A DNA stretch of 64,000 nucleotides from Desulfurivibrio sp. Lineage in GTDB: Bacteria; Desulfobacterota; Desulfobulbia; Desulfobulbales; SURF-16. The notes under the pieces were generated by a model. It searched no databases. It was not told the origin of the DNA and worked only from the letters and a program-made list of their open reading frames with translations. Positions 8,153-17,073 of this stretch are shown one piece after another; position 1 is the stretch's first letter; each line of letters starts with the position of its first letter. The position numbers were made by a program, and so were the translations under genes. The stretch spans positions 1 through 64,000 of the forward strand of contig QZKJ01000053.1 in NCBI GenBank assembly GCA_003605035.1. The letters are read 5' to 3'.

Positions 8153-10558
8153 ATGATCAATCGTTCCGGTAAAATTGTTGCTATCCTTTTAATCTTTATC
8201 GTTTTATTTGCGTCCGCCGGTTGCGGCGGCCCGGAAAAAAAGAAGGCCAGGTTTTTTGAAAAAGGCAAGGCTCTCTATGAGCAGGGCGATTATGTCAAGG
8301 CCAGGCTGGAGCTGAAAAATGCCATCCAGATCGATCTCAATTTCGCCGAGGCCTACTATTATCTGGGACTGACCGATCTCAAGGACGGCAATCTCCGCGG
8401 CGCGTATGGTTCATTGTCCAAGGCGGTGGAGCTTGACCCGCATCTGACTGCCGCCCAGCTTGAACTGGGCAAGCTGCTGCTGGCTGCCAAAAATCCCGAA
8501 CAGGCCCTGGAAAAAGCGAATCTGGTGCTGGCAGGTGAGCCGGACAATACGGAGGCGCTGCAGTTGAAAAGCGCCATCCTTATCCGGCTGGAGAAACCGG
8601 ACGAGGCTGAAAAGATCCTGAAAGACCTGCTTGCTAAAGGGGTGACCGAGCCGAAAACCTATATTCTGCTCGCCTCTATTTATGACCATCGCGGGGAAAG
8701 GGACAAGGCTCTGGATTTGGTCAGGCAAGGTTTGCAGGTCAATCCCAACGAGGTGAATTTCCATATCATTCTTGCCAGAGTTGCCGTGCAGCAGGGCAAC
8801 CTTGACGAGGCTATTGCCGTCTATCAGAAAATCATTGGCATCGAGCCTGATAATGCGGATCACAAATTGGCCCTGGCCAGCCTGCAATGGGAAAAGGGTG
8901 ACAAGGATGAGGCGACCGGGATTCTGAACGCACTGCTTGACACGGAACCGGCGGATGAGGAGGTATCCTTGAAGGTGGCCAGGTTCTATGCGACAAAAAA
9001 GGAGAAGGAACTGGCTGAAGAGACTCTGACCGCTGCCCTCGGCAAGCTGCCGAAAAGTTTTCTGGTCCGTTTCCAGCTCAGTGAATTTTACCTCAGTGAC
9101 AACAAAATCGATGAGGCGGTCAAGCTGCTGGAGCAGTGCCTGACCCTGGAAAGCGACCCCGCTGCCCCCGCCATCCTGCAGGCAAAAAATATCCTGGGCA
9201 GGATTTACCTCAGCCGGGGCGAAGCGGACAAGGCGTCAGCCATGGTGGAGGCGGTGCTGAAGGAAAATCCGAAGAGCATTGACGCCCATTTCACCAGGGG
9301 GAACATCTTCCTGTTAAAGGGGGATGGCGAGAGCGCTGTGGGTGAATTCAGGGTCATCGTCACGGAGCAGCCGCAAAATGTGCCTGCCTATCTGCGCCTG
9401 GCCGAAGCCCATTTCATGAACAAACAGCTTGAACTGGCCGGGGAAACCTTGAAAAAGGGGCTTGAGGCCAATCCGGATTCGCGGGATATTTTACAGAGGC
9501 TTGTCAAGTTTTACATGGTGAAAAAAGATACCGGCGCGGCGGAGGAAACGATCAAGGCCTTTCTGGCCAAGCACGATGATGACTGGCAGGTTCGGGCAGC
9601 GCTTGGTGATTTTTATGTTATCAGCCAGAAGATGGATACGGCCCGGGAGCAGTATGAAAAAATTATTGCCATGGCCCCGGATAACCCCGTCGGTTATTTA
9701 CGCCTCAGCAATCTGCTGTGGAAGAAAGAGCAGAAGAAGGAAGCTGTCGCCCTGCTCGAAAAAGGGATCGCCGCCAACCGCAATTCCCTGCCGCTGATTT
9801 CCGCGCTTGCCCAGGTTTATCTGGTTGAAAAGCAATATGATAAGGCCATCGCCCTCTGCGAAAAGCGGATCGCGGAAAACCCGCGGGATGCCTTTACCTA
9901 TAATCTGCTCGGCCGGGTTTATCTGGCGCGCAAGGATTTCGAGCCTGCGGAAAAGGCCTTTAACCAGGCTATTGCATTGAACCCGGAGTGGCTTACCCCC
10001 CATAACAGCCTGGCCGCCCTCTATGTCCTGCAGGGCAAGCCGGAGGGTGCCATTACCAAATTCGAAGAGGCGCTGAAGGTTGATCCCGACAGCGCGGGAA
10101 CCTATCTTTCCCTGGCCATGCTTTACGAGCAGACCGGCAGATATGAGCAGGCCATGGCCGTCTATGAGCGGGCTTTGGCCAAAAATGACAAGTTCTGGCC
10201 GGCGGCGAACAATCTGGCCTTTCTGCTCAGTGAACACGCCCCAAGCCCGGAAAATCTGGACAGGGCTCTGAAGCTCGTGCAGCAGGCCCAGGCGGTGCGG
10301 CCTGATGAACCTGAGGTGCTTGACACCCTGGGCTGGGTTTACTATAAAATGGGAAATTCCCAGCGGGCTGCGGAAATCATCAGCCAGGCCCAGAGCGCGG
10401 ATCCGACGAATGCTATCCTGAACTATCATCTTGGCCTGGTGCTTGCAGAGACGGAGCGCCAAGAGGAAGCCCGGCAGCATCTGCAGGAGGCCGTGAACAG
10501 CGGCCAGGATTTCAACGGCATCGACAAGGCCAGGGAGTTGCTGAAGAGTCTGCCGTAA
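8153..10558 (+). CDS. prsT: PrsT-like TPR-repeat lipoprotein (XrtA/PEP-CTERM EPS system)
   Basis: This 801-residue protein has a lipoprotein signal (Cys 24 in SAGCGG) followed by about twenty tetratricopeptide repeats, recognisable by recurring A..YY.LG / A...L..A....P units. Length, lipobox and position at the head of a Wza-Wzz-kinase cluster match the PrsT family of XrtA/PEP-CTERM exopolysaccharide loci. A likely role is an envelope scaffold for polysaccharide assembly or export. It has a good ribosome site (CTGAGGGG before ATG). The next gene starts 116 bases on, after a small GCAGG/CCTGC hairpin. Confidence 0.8.
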   Translation: MINRSGKIVAILLIFIVLFASAGCGGPEKKKARFFEKGKALYEQGDYVKARLELKNAIQIDLNFAEAYYYLGLTDLKDGNLRGAYGSLSKAVELDPHLTAAQLELGKLLLAAKNPEQALEKANLVLAGEPDNTEALQLKSAILIRLEKPDEAEKILKDLLAKGVTEPKTYILLASIYDHRGERDKALDLVRQGLQVNPNEVNFHIILARVAVQQGNLDEAIAVYQKIIGIEPDNADHKLALASLQWEKGDKDEATGILNALLDTEPADEEVSLKVARFYATKKEKELAEETLTAALGKLPKSFLVRFQLSEFYLSDNKIDEAVKLLEQCLTLESDPAAPAILQAKNILGRIYLSRGEADKASAMVEAVLKENPKSIDAHFTRGNIFLLKGDGESAVGEFRVIVTEQPQNVPAYLRLAEAHFMNKQLELAGETLKKGLEANPDSRDILQRLVKFYMVKKDTGAAEETIKAFLAKHDDDWQVRAALGDFYVISQKMDTAREQYEKIIAMAPDNPVGYLRLSNLLWKKEQKKEAVALLEKGIAANRNSLPLISALAQVYLVEKQYDKAIALCEKRIAENPRDAFTYNLLGRVYLARKDFEPAEKAFNQAIALNPEWLTPHNSLAALYVLQGKPEGAITKFEEALKVDPDSAGTYLSLAMLYEQTGRYEQAMAVYERALAKNDKFWPAANNLAFLLSEHAPSPENLDRALKLVQQAQAVRPDEPEVLDTLGWVYYKMGNSQRAAEIISQAQSADPTNAILNYHLGLVLAETERQEEARQHLQEAVNSGQDFNGIDKARELLKSLP

Positions 10559-10674
10559 AAAAGTTGCTGATGGGTTTTGCCGGCGCCAGAATTTTCTTGT
10601 CACCACTGTCCTGACTATGCTAAAGCAGGTTAATTTGCCTGCCTGACTATTTTATTGCTTGCGTGAGGAGTACC

Positions 10675-11253
10675 ATGAAAAGATTGCTCGGTTTGCTGTG
10701 CTGTTTCTCCCTGCTGCTGTTTGCCGCTGCTCCCCTGTGGGCGGTCGAGGATGCTCTGCCGCTGACCGGCGAGCCCTACCTGATTGGTGCGGGTGATGTG
10801 CTGGATATTTCCGTCTGGAAGGATGAAGCCCAGACCAAAAGCGTGGTGGTGCTGCCGGACGGCACCATATCGTTTCCATTGATCGGACAGGTGGTGGCGG
10901 AGGGCAGGACGGTTGCCCAGCTTAAGGAGGAAATCCGGCAGAAGGTTTCCCAGTTTGTGCCTGATCCTGTCTTGACCGTCATCGTGCACCAGGTGAACAG
11001 CATGTTGATCTATGTTGTCGGCAAGGTGAACAGTCCGGGCCGTTTTCTGCTCAGCACCAACGTCAATGTGCTGCAGGCGCTCACCATGGCCGGCGGGCTT
11101 AATCCCTTTGCCAAACGAGAGAAAATTACCATCATGCGCGAGGAAGGCGGCAACACGACGATTTTTAAATTCAATTATGACGAGGTTGCCGCGGGCGAGA
11201 ATCTGCCGCAGAATATCCGGCTCCGCCGCGGGGATGTGGTTGTGGTCCCATGA
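10675..11253 (+). CDS. Polysaccharide export protein, Wza-like (Poly_export/SLBB)
   Basis: This is a 192-residue exported protein with a signal peptide (hydrophobic 5-20, AAAPLWA). The Poly_export domain contains YLIGAGDVLDISVWKDE and VVLPDGTISFPLIGQV, and an SLBB-type region contains VVGKVNSPGRFLL and LQALTMAGGLNPFA. It is a short Wza relative of the type found in XrtA loci. The ORF track starts at GTG 10663, but AGGAG at 10666-10670 is correctly spaced for ATG 10675, which I prefer. It is predicted to form the outer-membrane exit for the polymer. Its stop overlaps the next start (ATGA). Confidence 0.85.
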   Translation: MKRLLGLLCCFSLLLFAAAPLWAVEDALPLTGEPYLIGAGDVLDISVWKDEAQTKSVVVLPDGTISFPLIGQVVAEGRTVAQLKEEIRQKVSQFVPDPVLTVIVHQVNSMLIYVVGKVNSPGRFLLSTNVNVLQALTMAGGLNPFAKREKITIMREEGGNTTIFKFNYDEVAAGENLPQNIRLRRGDVVVVP

Positions 11254-12416
11254 GAAAACTTGCCGTCCCTGCCCTGGTCCTGGTTGCCCTGTGCGTCCTG
11301 CCTGCCGCCCGCGATGGTTGGGCAGACGATTTCAGTGTCATCCCCAGCGCCTCGATCCGTGAAGAGTACAATGACAATATAAATTTTGATGCCGATACGG
11401 AGGAGGATGATTTCATCACCACCGCCTCGCTGGGTCTGGCGGTGCGGGAGCGGACGGAACTCGTGCAGGCGGCCCTGACGACACGGTTTGACGGCCTGGC
11501 CTATGCGGAGAACAGTGAATTAAACGATATTGAGGAGTATTACAAGGGCAGCATCAGCTATCTGCTCAATCCATTTTTAAAACTGTCCGCCGATGCGCTT
11601 TACTCGGTGGATTCGCGGGCGGACCGTGATCTGGACGTCACCGGCTATACGCTTACCACCGATGTCAGGAGACGCCAGAACTACTCCCTTGCCGCGGATT
11701 ACCAGGCCACGGAAAAAACCACGCTTTTCACCTCCTACTCCTATCTGGACGATCAGTTTGAAACCGCTGATGTGGATGAATTTACCGGCCAGAATGCGCT
11801 GGTCGGCCTGACCAGAAGCCTGGATCTTACCAAGCCGACCGCAGCCCGCCTCTACGGCCGCTACAGCCATTATGATTTTTACAGTTCCAGGGTGGATAAT
11901 TACAGTGTAACCGCTGGTTTCAGCCGGCAGTACAGTGAAAAATTGAGCTATGTTTTTGATATCGGGCCCAGGTATACTGAGGGCAGCGAGAAGAACACGA
12001 GCGATACCTCCTACGATAATGGTCTGGGCGGGCAGTTCACCCTGACTTATAACGAGGAATTGACCACGGCGGAGATGAATATCTTCCATGAAGTGAGCGG
12101 ATCAAGCGGCCGCAACGGCGCCACCGAGCGCACCGGTCTGGTTCTGTCCCTCAAGCACCGCATCGGCGAGAGGTCGTCGGTCCGTCTGGGTATTGACAGT
12201 TACCTCAACAAGGCGGACCGCGATGCGGCGTTTGTCAGTGATTTCGAGGAACTGACCACCACGGTTTCCCCCTCTCTGCATTATGAGTTCAATCCGGCGA
12301 TTTTCTGCGAGGCGGCCTACCGCTATACCGTGATTGATGACCGGGAGGCTGAGCAGGAAAGACATCGCAACCTGGTGTTTGTCAAACTTACCTACAAATA
12401 TCCGGTTGTTGAGTAA
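11250..12416 (+). CDS. Outer-membrane beta-barrel protein of EPS locus
   Basis: This 388-residue protein has a signal peptide ending near GWA-DD. The rest is alternating aromatic/polar beta-strands (YNDNINF, YSLAADYQ, LFTSYSYLDDQF, ARLYGRYSHYDFYS), ending in an aromatic-rich strand LVFVKLTYKYPVVE. This is typical of the barrel proteins encoded in PEP-CTERM/XrtA exopolysaccharide clusters. It is translationally coupled to the Wza-like gene by a 4-base overlap, suggesting joint function at the outer membrane. The precise role is unknown. Confidence 0.75.
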   Translation: MRKLAVPALVLVALCVLPAARDGWADDFSVIPSASIREEYNDNINFDADTEEDDFITTASLGLAVRERTELVQAALTTRFDGLAYAENSELNDIEEYYKGSISYLLNPFLKLSADALYSVDSRADRDLDVTGYTLTTDVRRRQNYSLAADYQATEKTTLFTSYSYLDDQFETADVDEFTGQNALVGLTRSLDLTKPTAARLYGRYSHYDFYSSRVDNYSVTAGFSRQYSEKLSYVFDIGPRYTEGSEKNTSDTSYDNGLGGQFTLTYNEELTTAEMNIFHEVSGSSGRNGATERTGLVLSLKHRIGERSSVRLGIDSYLNKADRDAAFVSDFEELTTTVSPSLHYEFNPAIFCEAAYRYTVIDDREAEQERHRNLVFVKLTYKYPVVE

Positions 12417-12491
12417 GGTCCGTCCAGGGGTCTTTTCTGCAAAAATGACGATGAAGGGCCTTTGTTATGAATACAGTTGAAAGGAGAGCAG

Positions 12492-14054
12492 ATGGAAGAG
12501 CATGAAATGTCGCCGAATGATTATCTGGCGGTTCTGAAGCGGCGCAAATGGAGCCTGGTGCTGCCGGCAGTCCTGGTGATGCTGCTTTCGGCAGCTGTCG
12601 CCCTGATCCTGCCGCCGGTATATAAATCCGTTTCCACCATTTTGATTGAAGAGCAGGAAATTCCCGCCAATTTCGTGACCACGACGGTGACCAGTTACGC
12701 TGAGCAGCGTCTGCAGTCAATCCATCAGCGGATCATGAGCACCAGCCGTCTGCTGGAAATCATCACCCGCCTCGATCTCTACAAGGACCTGCGGCAAAAG
12801 GCGACAACGGAAGAGGTCATTGACAAGATGCGGGAGGATATCAGTCTGGATTATATCAGCGCGGAGGTTGTCGACCGCAAAACAGGCCGTCCTGCCACCG
12901 CCACCATCGCCTTTACCCTGTCCTATGAGTCCAAGGAAGACCCTGCCACGGTGCAGAAAGTTGCCAATATCCTCGCCTCGCTGTTTCTGGAGGAAAACCT
13001 GCAGGTCCGTGAGCGCCAGGCCATGGAGGCAACCTCCTTCCTGGCGGATGAGCAGAAAAAGGTCAAAAAGAGTCTGGATGAGATTGAGCAGAAAATCGCC
13101 CAATTCAAGCAGGAACATATCAATGAGCTGCCGGAGGTGCTGCAGGTGAACCTGCAGAGCCGGCATAATGTCCAGACCTCCAAGGAAAGACTCAGTGAAC
13201 AGCTCCGTTCGCTGAAGGAACGGGAAGGCGCACTGCAGTCAGACCTGGCCAACCTCTCACCCAAAATGGAGATGGAGGATATCAAAAGACTGGAAACGCT
13301 GAAACTTGAACTGACCAACCTTGAATCGCGTTTTACTGATCAGTATCCGGATGTGATTAAAACCAAGCTGGAGATTGAGAAACTCACCAAGAAGGTAGAT
13401 GCCGGCGAGAAGAATAAACCGGGTGACTTGCCCGATAATCCGGCCTATATCAATCTCTCCTCCCAGCTGGCCAGTGTGCAGGCCGAGATAGAATCAGTAA
13501 AGCGGCAAACCGCTGATCTGCAGAGAAATGAAGACAATTTGAATAAATGGATTGAGACAACTCCCCAGGTGGAGGAGATATATAACGCCCTGCTGTCGGA
13601 GCGGCGCAACCAGCAGGCGAAATTTGACGACCTGACCCAGAAGCTGATGGAGGCCAATGTGGCCTATGGCCTGGAAAAGGATCAGAAAGGCGAGCGTTTT
13701 ACCCTGATCGATCCGGCCCGGCTGCCGGAAAAGCCGGATAAACCGAACCGGCTGGCCATTATGCTCATCGGCATTGTCCTGGGCATGGGTGCCGGAGTTG
13801 CCTGGACCGCGCTGCGGGAATTCAGTGATCAATCGGTCCGCAACGCGGAAATCCTGGTCAGCGCCACCTCTTTCCCGGTGCTCGCCGCCATTCCCAGGAT
13901 CAGCTGCGCGTCAGACATGCAGCAGCATAAGCTGCGCCGGCGCTGGATTGTGCTGCTCCTGCTCGGTATCCTGCTGCTTGCCGTGCTGGCCTTTCATTTC
14001 CTGGTGATGGACCTGAATGTCTTCTGGGCCAAACTGATGCGCCGGATGATGTGA
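12492..14054 (+). CDS. Polysaccharide chain-length determinant (Wzz/GumC family)
   Basis: This 520-residue inner-membrane protein has TM1 at about 23-46 and a long periplasmic coiled-coil stretch (about 150-400). A Pro-rich motif (DPARLPEKPDKPNR) precedes TM2 at about 425-445, as in PCP2-type co-polymerases. A further C-terminal hydrophobic helix (about 490-510) is unusual compared with plain Wzz. The track's TTG start at 12477 would bury the AGGAGAG ribosome site (12482-12488), so ATG 12492 is chosen. It is expected to pair with the kinase-like ATPase encoded next. Confidence 0.8.
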   Translation: MEEHEMSPNDYLAVLKRRKWSLVLPAVLVMLLSAAVALILPPVYKSVSTILIEEQEIPANFVTTTVTSYAEQRLQSIHQRIMSTSRLLEIITRLDLYKDLRQKATTEEVIDKMREDISLDYISAEVVDRKTGRPATATIAFTLSYESKEDPATVQKVANILASLFLEENLQVRERQAMEATSFLADEQKKVKKSLDEIEQKIAQFKQEHINELPEVLQVNLQSRHNVQTSKERLSEQLRSLKEREGALQSDLANLSPKMEMEDIKRLETLKLELTNLESRFTDQYPDVIKTKLEIEKLTKKVDAGEKNKPGDLPDNPAYINLSSQLASVQAEIESVKRQTADLQRNEDNLNKWIETTPQVEEIYNALLSERRNQQAKFDDLTQKLMEANVAYGLEKDQKGERFTLIDPARLPEKPDKPNRLAIMLIGIVLGMGAGVAWTALREFSDQSVRNAEILVSATSFPVLAAIPRISCASDMQQHKLRRRWIVLLLLGILLLAVLAFHFLVMDLNVFWAKLMRRMM

Positions 14055-14164
14055 AGGCGTCCTGGCAACACATAACGGGAACATGGCAATACTGTAAACG
14101 GGGCGACCAGGACCTCGGATGTCACATTCGCATACCGGCCAGGCTGACTGGGCCGGCTTAAGAG

Positions 14165-15001
14165 ATGGGAAATATGAAATTACGAAAAGCCCTTGATAAA
14201 GCAAATAAGGAACGCCAGGAAACTCTGGATGATGCGCCGGAAGTGATGGAAGGATTGCTGGATGCGGGTGAAGACGCAGCCGAATATATTGCGCCTCCGA
14301 AGGGCGGGGTGTGGAAGGCCCCGGTTTATTCGGAGTCGCTTTCCGTGCGGCTGGATTCCCAGAAGCTGATGAAAAACCGCTGCATCTGCATCGCCGCTGA
14401 TGCCCCGGAACTCGATGCCTTCAAGGTGTTGCGGACCCAGATCCAGCAACGCACCAGAGAACAGGGCATGAACACCATTATGGTGACCAGCGTCAGGCCG
14501 GGGGAGGGGAAAACGGTTACCGCCATCAATCTGGCCCTCACCTTTGCCAGGGAATATCACCAGACGGTCCTGCTGGTTGACTGCGACCTGAAGAAACAGG
14601 ATATCCACCGTTACCTTGAATTTTCCAGTGACAGGGGGCTGATTGATTACCTGGAATATGACATGCCGCTGAAAGACTTCATCATCTGGCCGGGCGTCGA
14701 GAAGCTGACTCTGATTTCCGGGGGGCGGACCGTTTCGGACAGCACGGAGCTGCTGGGCTCGCCGAAGATGAAGGGGCTGCTGGCGGAAATGAAAAACCGT
14801 TACGATGACCGCTATGTCATACTCGATGTCCCGGCGGTGCTGGATGGGGCTGATGCCATGGTTTTCGCCCCGCTGGTGGACGGCATTATCATGGTGGTGG
14901 AAAAAGGGGTTACTTCGCTCGGTGATGTCAAGAAGGCGGTCGAGCTTATGCCCCGGGAGAAGTTCCTCGGCTTTGTGCTTAATGACCGCACCGGGGAGTA
15001 G
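14165..15001 (+). CDS. BY-kinase-like ATPase of XrtA-type EPS locus
   Basis: This is a 278-residue cytoplasmic protein. Walker A is VRPGEGKTVTAINLA, Walker A' is VLLVDCDLKKQDIHRYL, and the Walker B-like segment is YVILDVPAV. This is the CpsD/Wzc catalytic fold of bacterial tyrosine kinases. It lacks the C-terminal tyrosine cluster of classical BY-kinases (it ends VLNDRTGE), so autophosphorylation cannot be assumed. The start could be ATG 14165 or ATG 14174; the latter has a nearby GGGA. It lies 110 bases after the Wzz-like gene, its likely membrane activator. Confidence 0.8.
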   Translation: MGNMKLRKALDKANKERQETLDDAPEVMEGLLDAGEDAAEYIAPPKGGVWKAPVYSESLSVRLDSQKLMKNRCICIAADAPELDAFKVLRTQIQQRTREQGMNTIMVTSVRPGEGKTVTAINLALTFAREYHQTVLLVDCDLKKQDIHRYLEFSSDRGLIDYLEYDMPLKDFIIWPGVEKLTLISGGRTVSDSTELLGSPKMKGLLAEMKNRYDDRYVILDVPAVLDGADAMVFAPLVDGIIMVVEKGVTSLGDVKKAVELMPREKFLGFVLNDRTGE

Positions 15002-15086
15002 CCTTTATTGTTTTCCGGCATGCAGACGGCCAACGCGCTGCCGCGGTTTTTCTTATCCATCTTAATTTCCGGCACAGCTACCGCCT

Positions 15087-16286
15087 ATGTATGAAAAGTT
15101 TTACGGTCTTTCTGAAAAACCGTTTCATATTGTCCCCAACCCCCATTTCCTCTATCTCAGCGCCAAGCATCAGCACGCCCTGACCTATCTGGAGTATGGC
15201 ATCCGGGAGGGCATGGGCTTTATTCTGCTTACCGGCGAAATCGGCACCGGCAAGACCACCCTGATCCGCCACATGCTTAATCAGATTGAGCGGGAAATCG
15301 AGGTGGCGGTGATCTTTAACACCAATGTCTCCCCCAACCAGCTGCTCAGCCTGATCCTGCAGGAGTTTGAGCTGGAGGCGGATGGGGCTGACAAGGCCAG
15401 AAACCTGGACCGGATCTACCAGTTTCTCATTCAGCGGTATGCCAGGCGGAGCCGGGTGCTGCTGATCATTGATGAGGCCCAGAACCTGTCTGATGAGGTG
15501 CTGGAAGAGGTGCGCATGCTCTCCAACCTGCAGGCTGACGACACCTTGCTGCTGCAGATCATGCTGGTCGGCCAGCCGGAGTTGAAGAACAAACTGAAAC
15601 GGCCTGGTCTTGCCCAGCTCACCCAGCGTATCGCCGTCAATTATCATCTGATGCCGTTGAACCGGGAGGAGACAGGGATTTACATCACCTCGCGGCTGGA
15701 AAAAGTGGGTGGAGATCCCGCGCTGTTCACCCCGGCAGCCATGGATGAAATTTATCGCGCTTCTGGCGGTACGCCGCGCTCGATCAATCTGCTCTGTGAT
15801 TCGGCCCTGGTCTATGGTTTTGCCGATGAGCTGCAGAAAATTGATAAGGAGATCGTCCTGCAGGTCCTTGAAGATAAAGGCGATCTGGCCTGGACCGCGG
15901 AATCCCGGGTTGCCGATGCACCTTTGATGGACCAGGCTGCCGCGGCGGGGGCTGAATATGGCGAATTGACCCAGCGGCTGGCCACGGTGGAAAAACAGGT
16001 GCAGGAACTTCGTTTCCAGCTCAACCTGCAGCAGGATGAACTGCAAAGACAGGCCGGCGGCTTTAAGGATGAAATGGTCCGGCAGCTGACCGCTCAGCTC
16101 GAGCAGGAGCGCAAAAAAAGCGAGAAACTGCTGCTTGAGTATGGCCGGATCAAGGAACGGCTGAAGTGGCTGGAAGGGGGCAGCACCATGCCGCCAGCCC
16201 CGGCCGCTGAGGTCTCAGATGATGGCAGGGAAGCCGGCGCTGAAAAAAAGCCCAGAAAGGCATCCTGGTTCTCTTTTCGGTTTTAG
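15087..16286 (+). CDS. ExeA-like AAA ATPase of XrtA-type EPS locus
   Basis: This is a 399-residue protein. The start (MYEKFYGLSEKPF) and the Walker A (GEIGTGKTT), Walker B (LLIIDEAQNL) and sensor region (GGTPRSINLLCD) match the ExeA/GspA-type ATPases, including the subfamily conserved in PEP-CTERM polysaccharide loci. A coiled-coil tail (about 290-360) and a basic C-terminus follow the ATPase. No transmembrane helix or peptidoglycan-binding domain is seen, unlike full-length ExeA. It is the last gene of the export cluster. Confidence 0.85.
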   Translation: MYEKFYGLSEKPFHIVPNPHFLYLSAKHQHALTYLEYGIREGMGFILLTGEIGTGKTTLIRHMLNQIEREIEVAVIFNTNVSPNQLLSLILQEFELEADGADKARNLDRIYQFLIQRYARRSRVLLIIDEAQNLSDEVLEEVRMLSNLQADDTLLLQIMLVGQPELKNKLKRPGLAQLTQRIAVNYHLMPLNREETGIYITSRLEKVGGDPALFTPAAMDEIYRASGGTPRSINLLCDSALVYGFADELQKIDKEIVLQVLEDKGDLAWTAESRVADAPLMDQAAAAGAEYGELTQRLATVEKQVQELRFQLNLQQDELQRQAGGFKDEMVRQLTAQLEQERKKSEKLLLEYGRIKERLKWLEGGSTMPPAPAAEVSDDGREAGAEKKPRKASWFSFRF

Positions 16287-16384
16287 GCGCCGTTGCGCAA
16301 ACCGCTTATTTTTGCGCATTTCCTTACGGTTCCTTATGCCGTCTCTGGCAACCAGACGGCAATGTTATTTTATGACAACAGGTT
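16286..16384 (+). repeat. Two-hairpin dispersed element, copy A
   Basis: This ~99-nt sequence recurs on the minus strand at 45255-45354, with roughly 80% identity by eye. The 3' half is the best conserved: CTTATGCCGTCTCTG, a loop containing CAACC, GACGGC, then ATGTTATTTTAT. It forms a 7-bp stem GCCGTCT/AGACGGC. The 5' hairpin is partly decayed in this copy. It begins at the last base of the ATPase stop codon and ends 11 bases before the bioH-like start, so the second hairpin may also serve as a weak terminator. Confidence 0.65.
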
Positions 16385-16395
16385 AGCAAGTTTGC

Positions 16396-17073
16396 ATGTC
16401 CTTTTCTCTTTCTTCCGCCGCCCGACCAGGCGAGCTGCCCCTGCTTTTTCTGCCCGGCTGGGGGTTTGACGCCCGGCTGCTTGCCCTTTACCGGTTATTT
16501 CCCGGCAGATGCCTGATCCTGCCCGATTCCTTTATTGATCCCGTCTGTTTTGCCGCTGATCTGGCGACCTTTCTGCGGAGCAGGCATATCGCGGAAATAG
16601 CCGTGCTGGGCTGGTCCATGGGGGCGCAGCTGGGGCTGGACCTCTGCCTCTCCCATGCCCGCCTGGTGGGGCGGCTTGATCTGGTTGCCATGCGCAGCCG
16701 CTGGCCGCAGCAGGAGATTGCCGCGACCCGCACGGCAATCGCAGCTGATTTGCCGGCATGTATGCGGGACTTTTACCGCAGATGTTTTTTAGGCTACAAA
16801 AGGCCCTATCACGATTTTGTCAGCAAGCTGCAGGATGATTATCTCCGCCGGCTGGACAGGGAAATACTGATGGCAGGCCTGGATTATCTGCAGGATTTTA
16901 GTCTGCCTGCCCGCCTGCCTGGGGAGGTGGCTGTCCGTATCATTCACGGCCGCCGGGATGTGGTGGCGCCGCTTGAGGAAATGCCGCGGCTGCACGGGGC
17001 AGCAAGCGAAGTTATTGCCAGTGCCGGCCACATGGTGCTGCTTGACTGCTACGGGAAACAGCAGGATGTCTGA
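16396..17073 (+). CDS. Alpha/beta hydrolase, BioH/BioG-like pimeloyl-ACP methyl esterase
   Basis: This 225-residue protein has the hydrolase start LLFLPGWGFDARL, nucleophile elbow GWSMG, an acid in the HGRRDVVAP segment and the catalytic His in SAGHMVLLD. It directly precedes and overlaps bioC (by 8 bases) and is followed by bioD. It should therefore remove the methyl group from pimeloyl-ACP methyl ester, ending the BioC-BioH pathway. Whether it is closer to BioH or BioG cannot be settled by eye. The ribosome site is weak. Confidence 0.7.
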   Translation: MSFSLSSAARPGELPLLFLPGWGFDARLLALYRLFPGRCLILPDSFIDPVCFAADLATFLRSRHIAEIAVLGWSMGAQLGLDLCLSHARLVGRLDLVAMRSRWPQQEIAATRTAIAADLPACMRDFYRRCFLGYKRPYHDFVSKLQDDYLRRLDREILMAGLDYLQDFSLPARLPGEVAVRIIHGRRDVVAPLEEMPRLHGAASEVIASAGHMVLLDCYGKQQDV

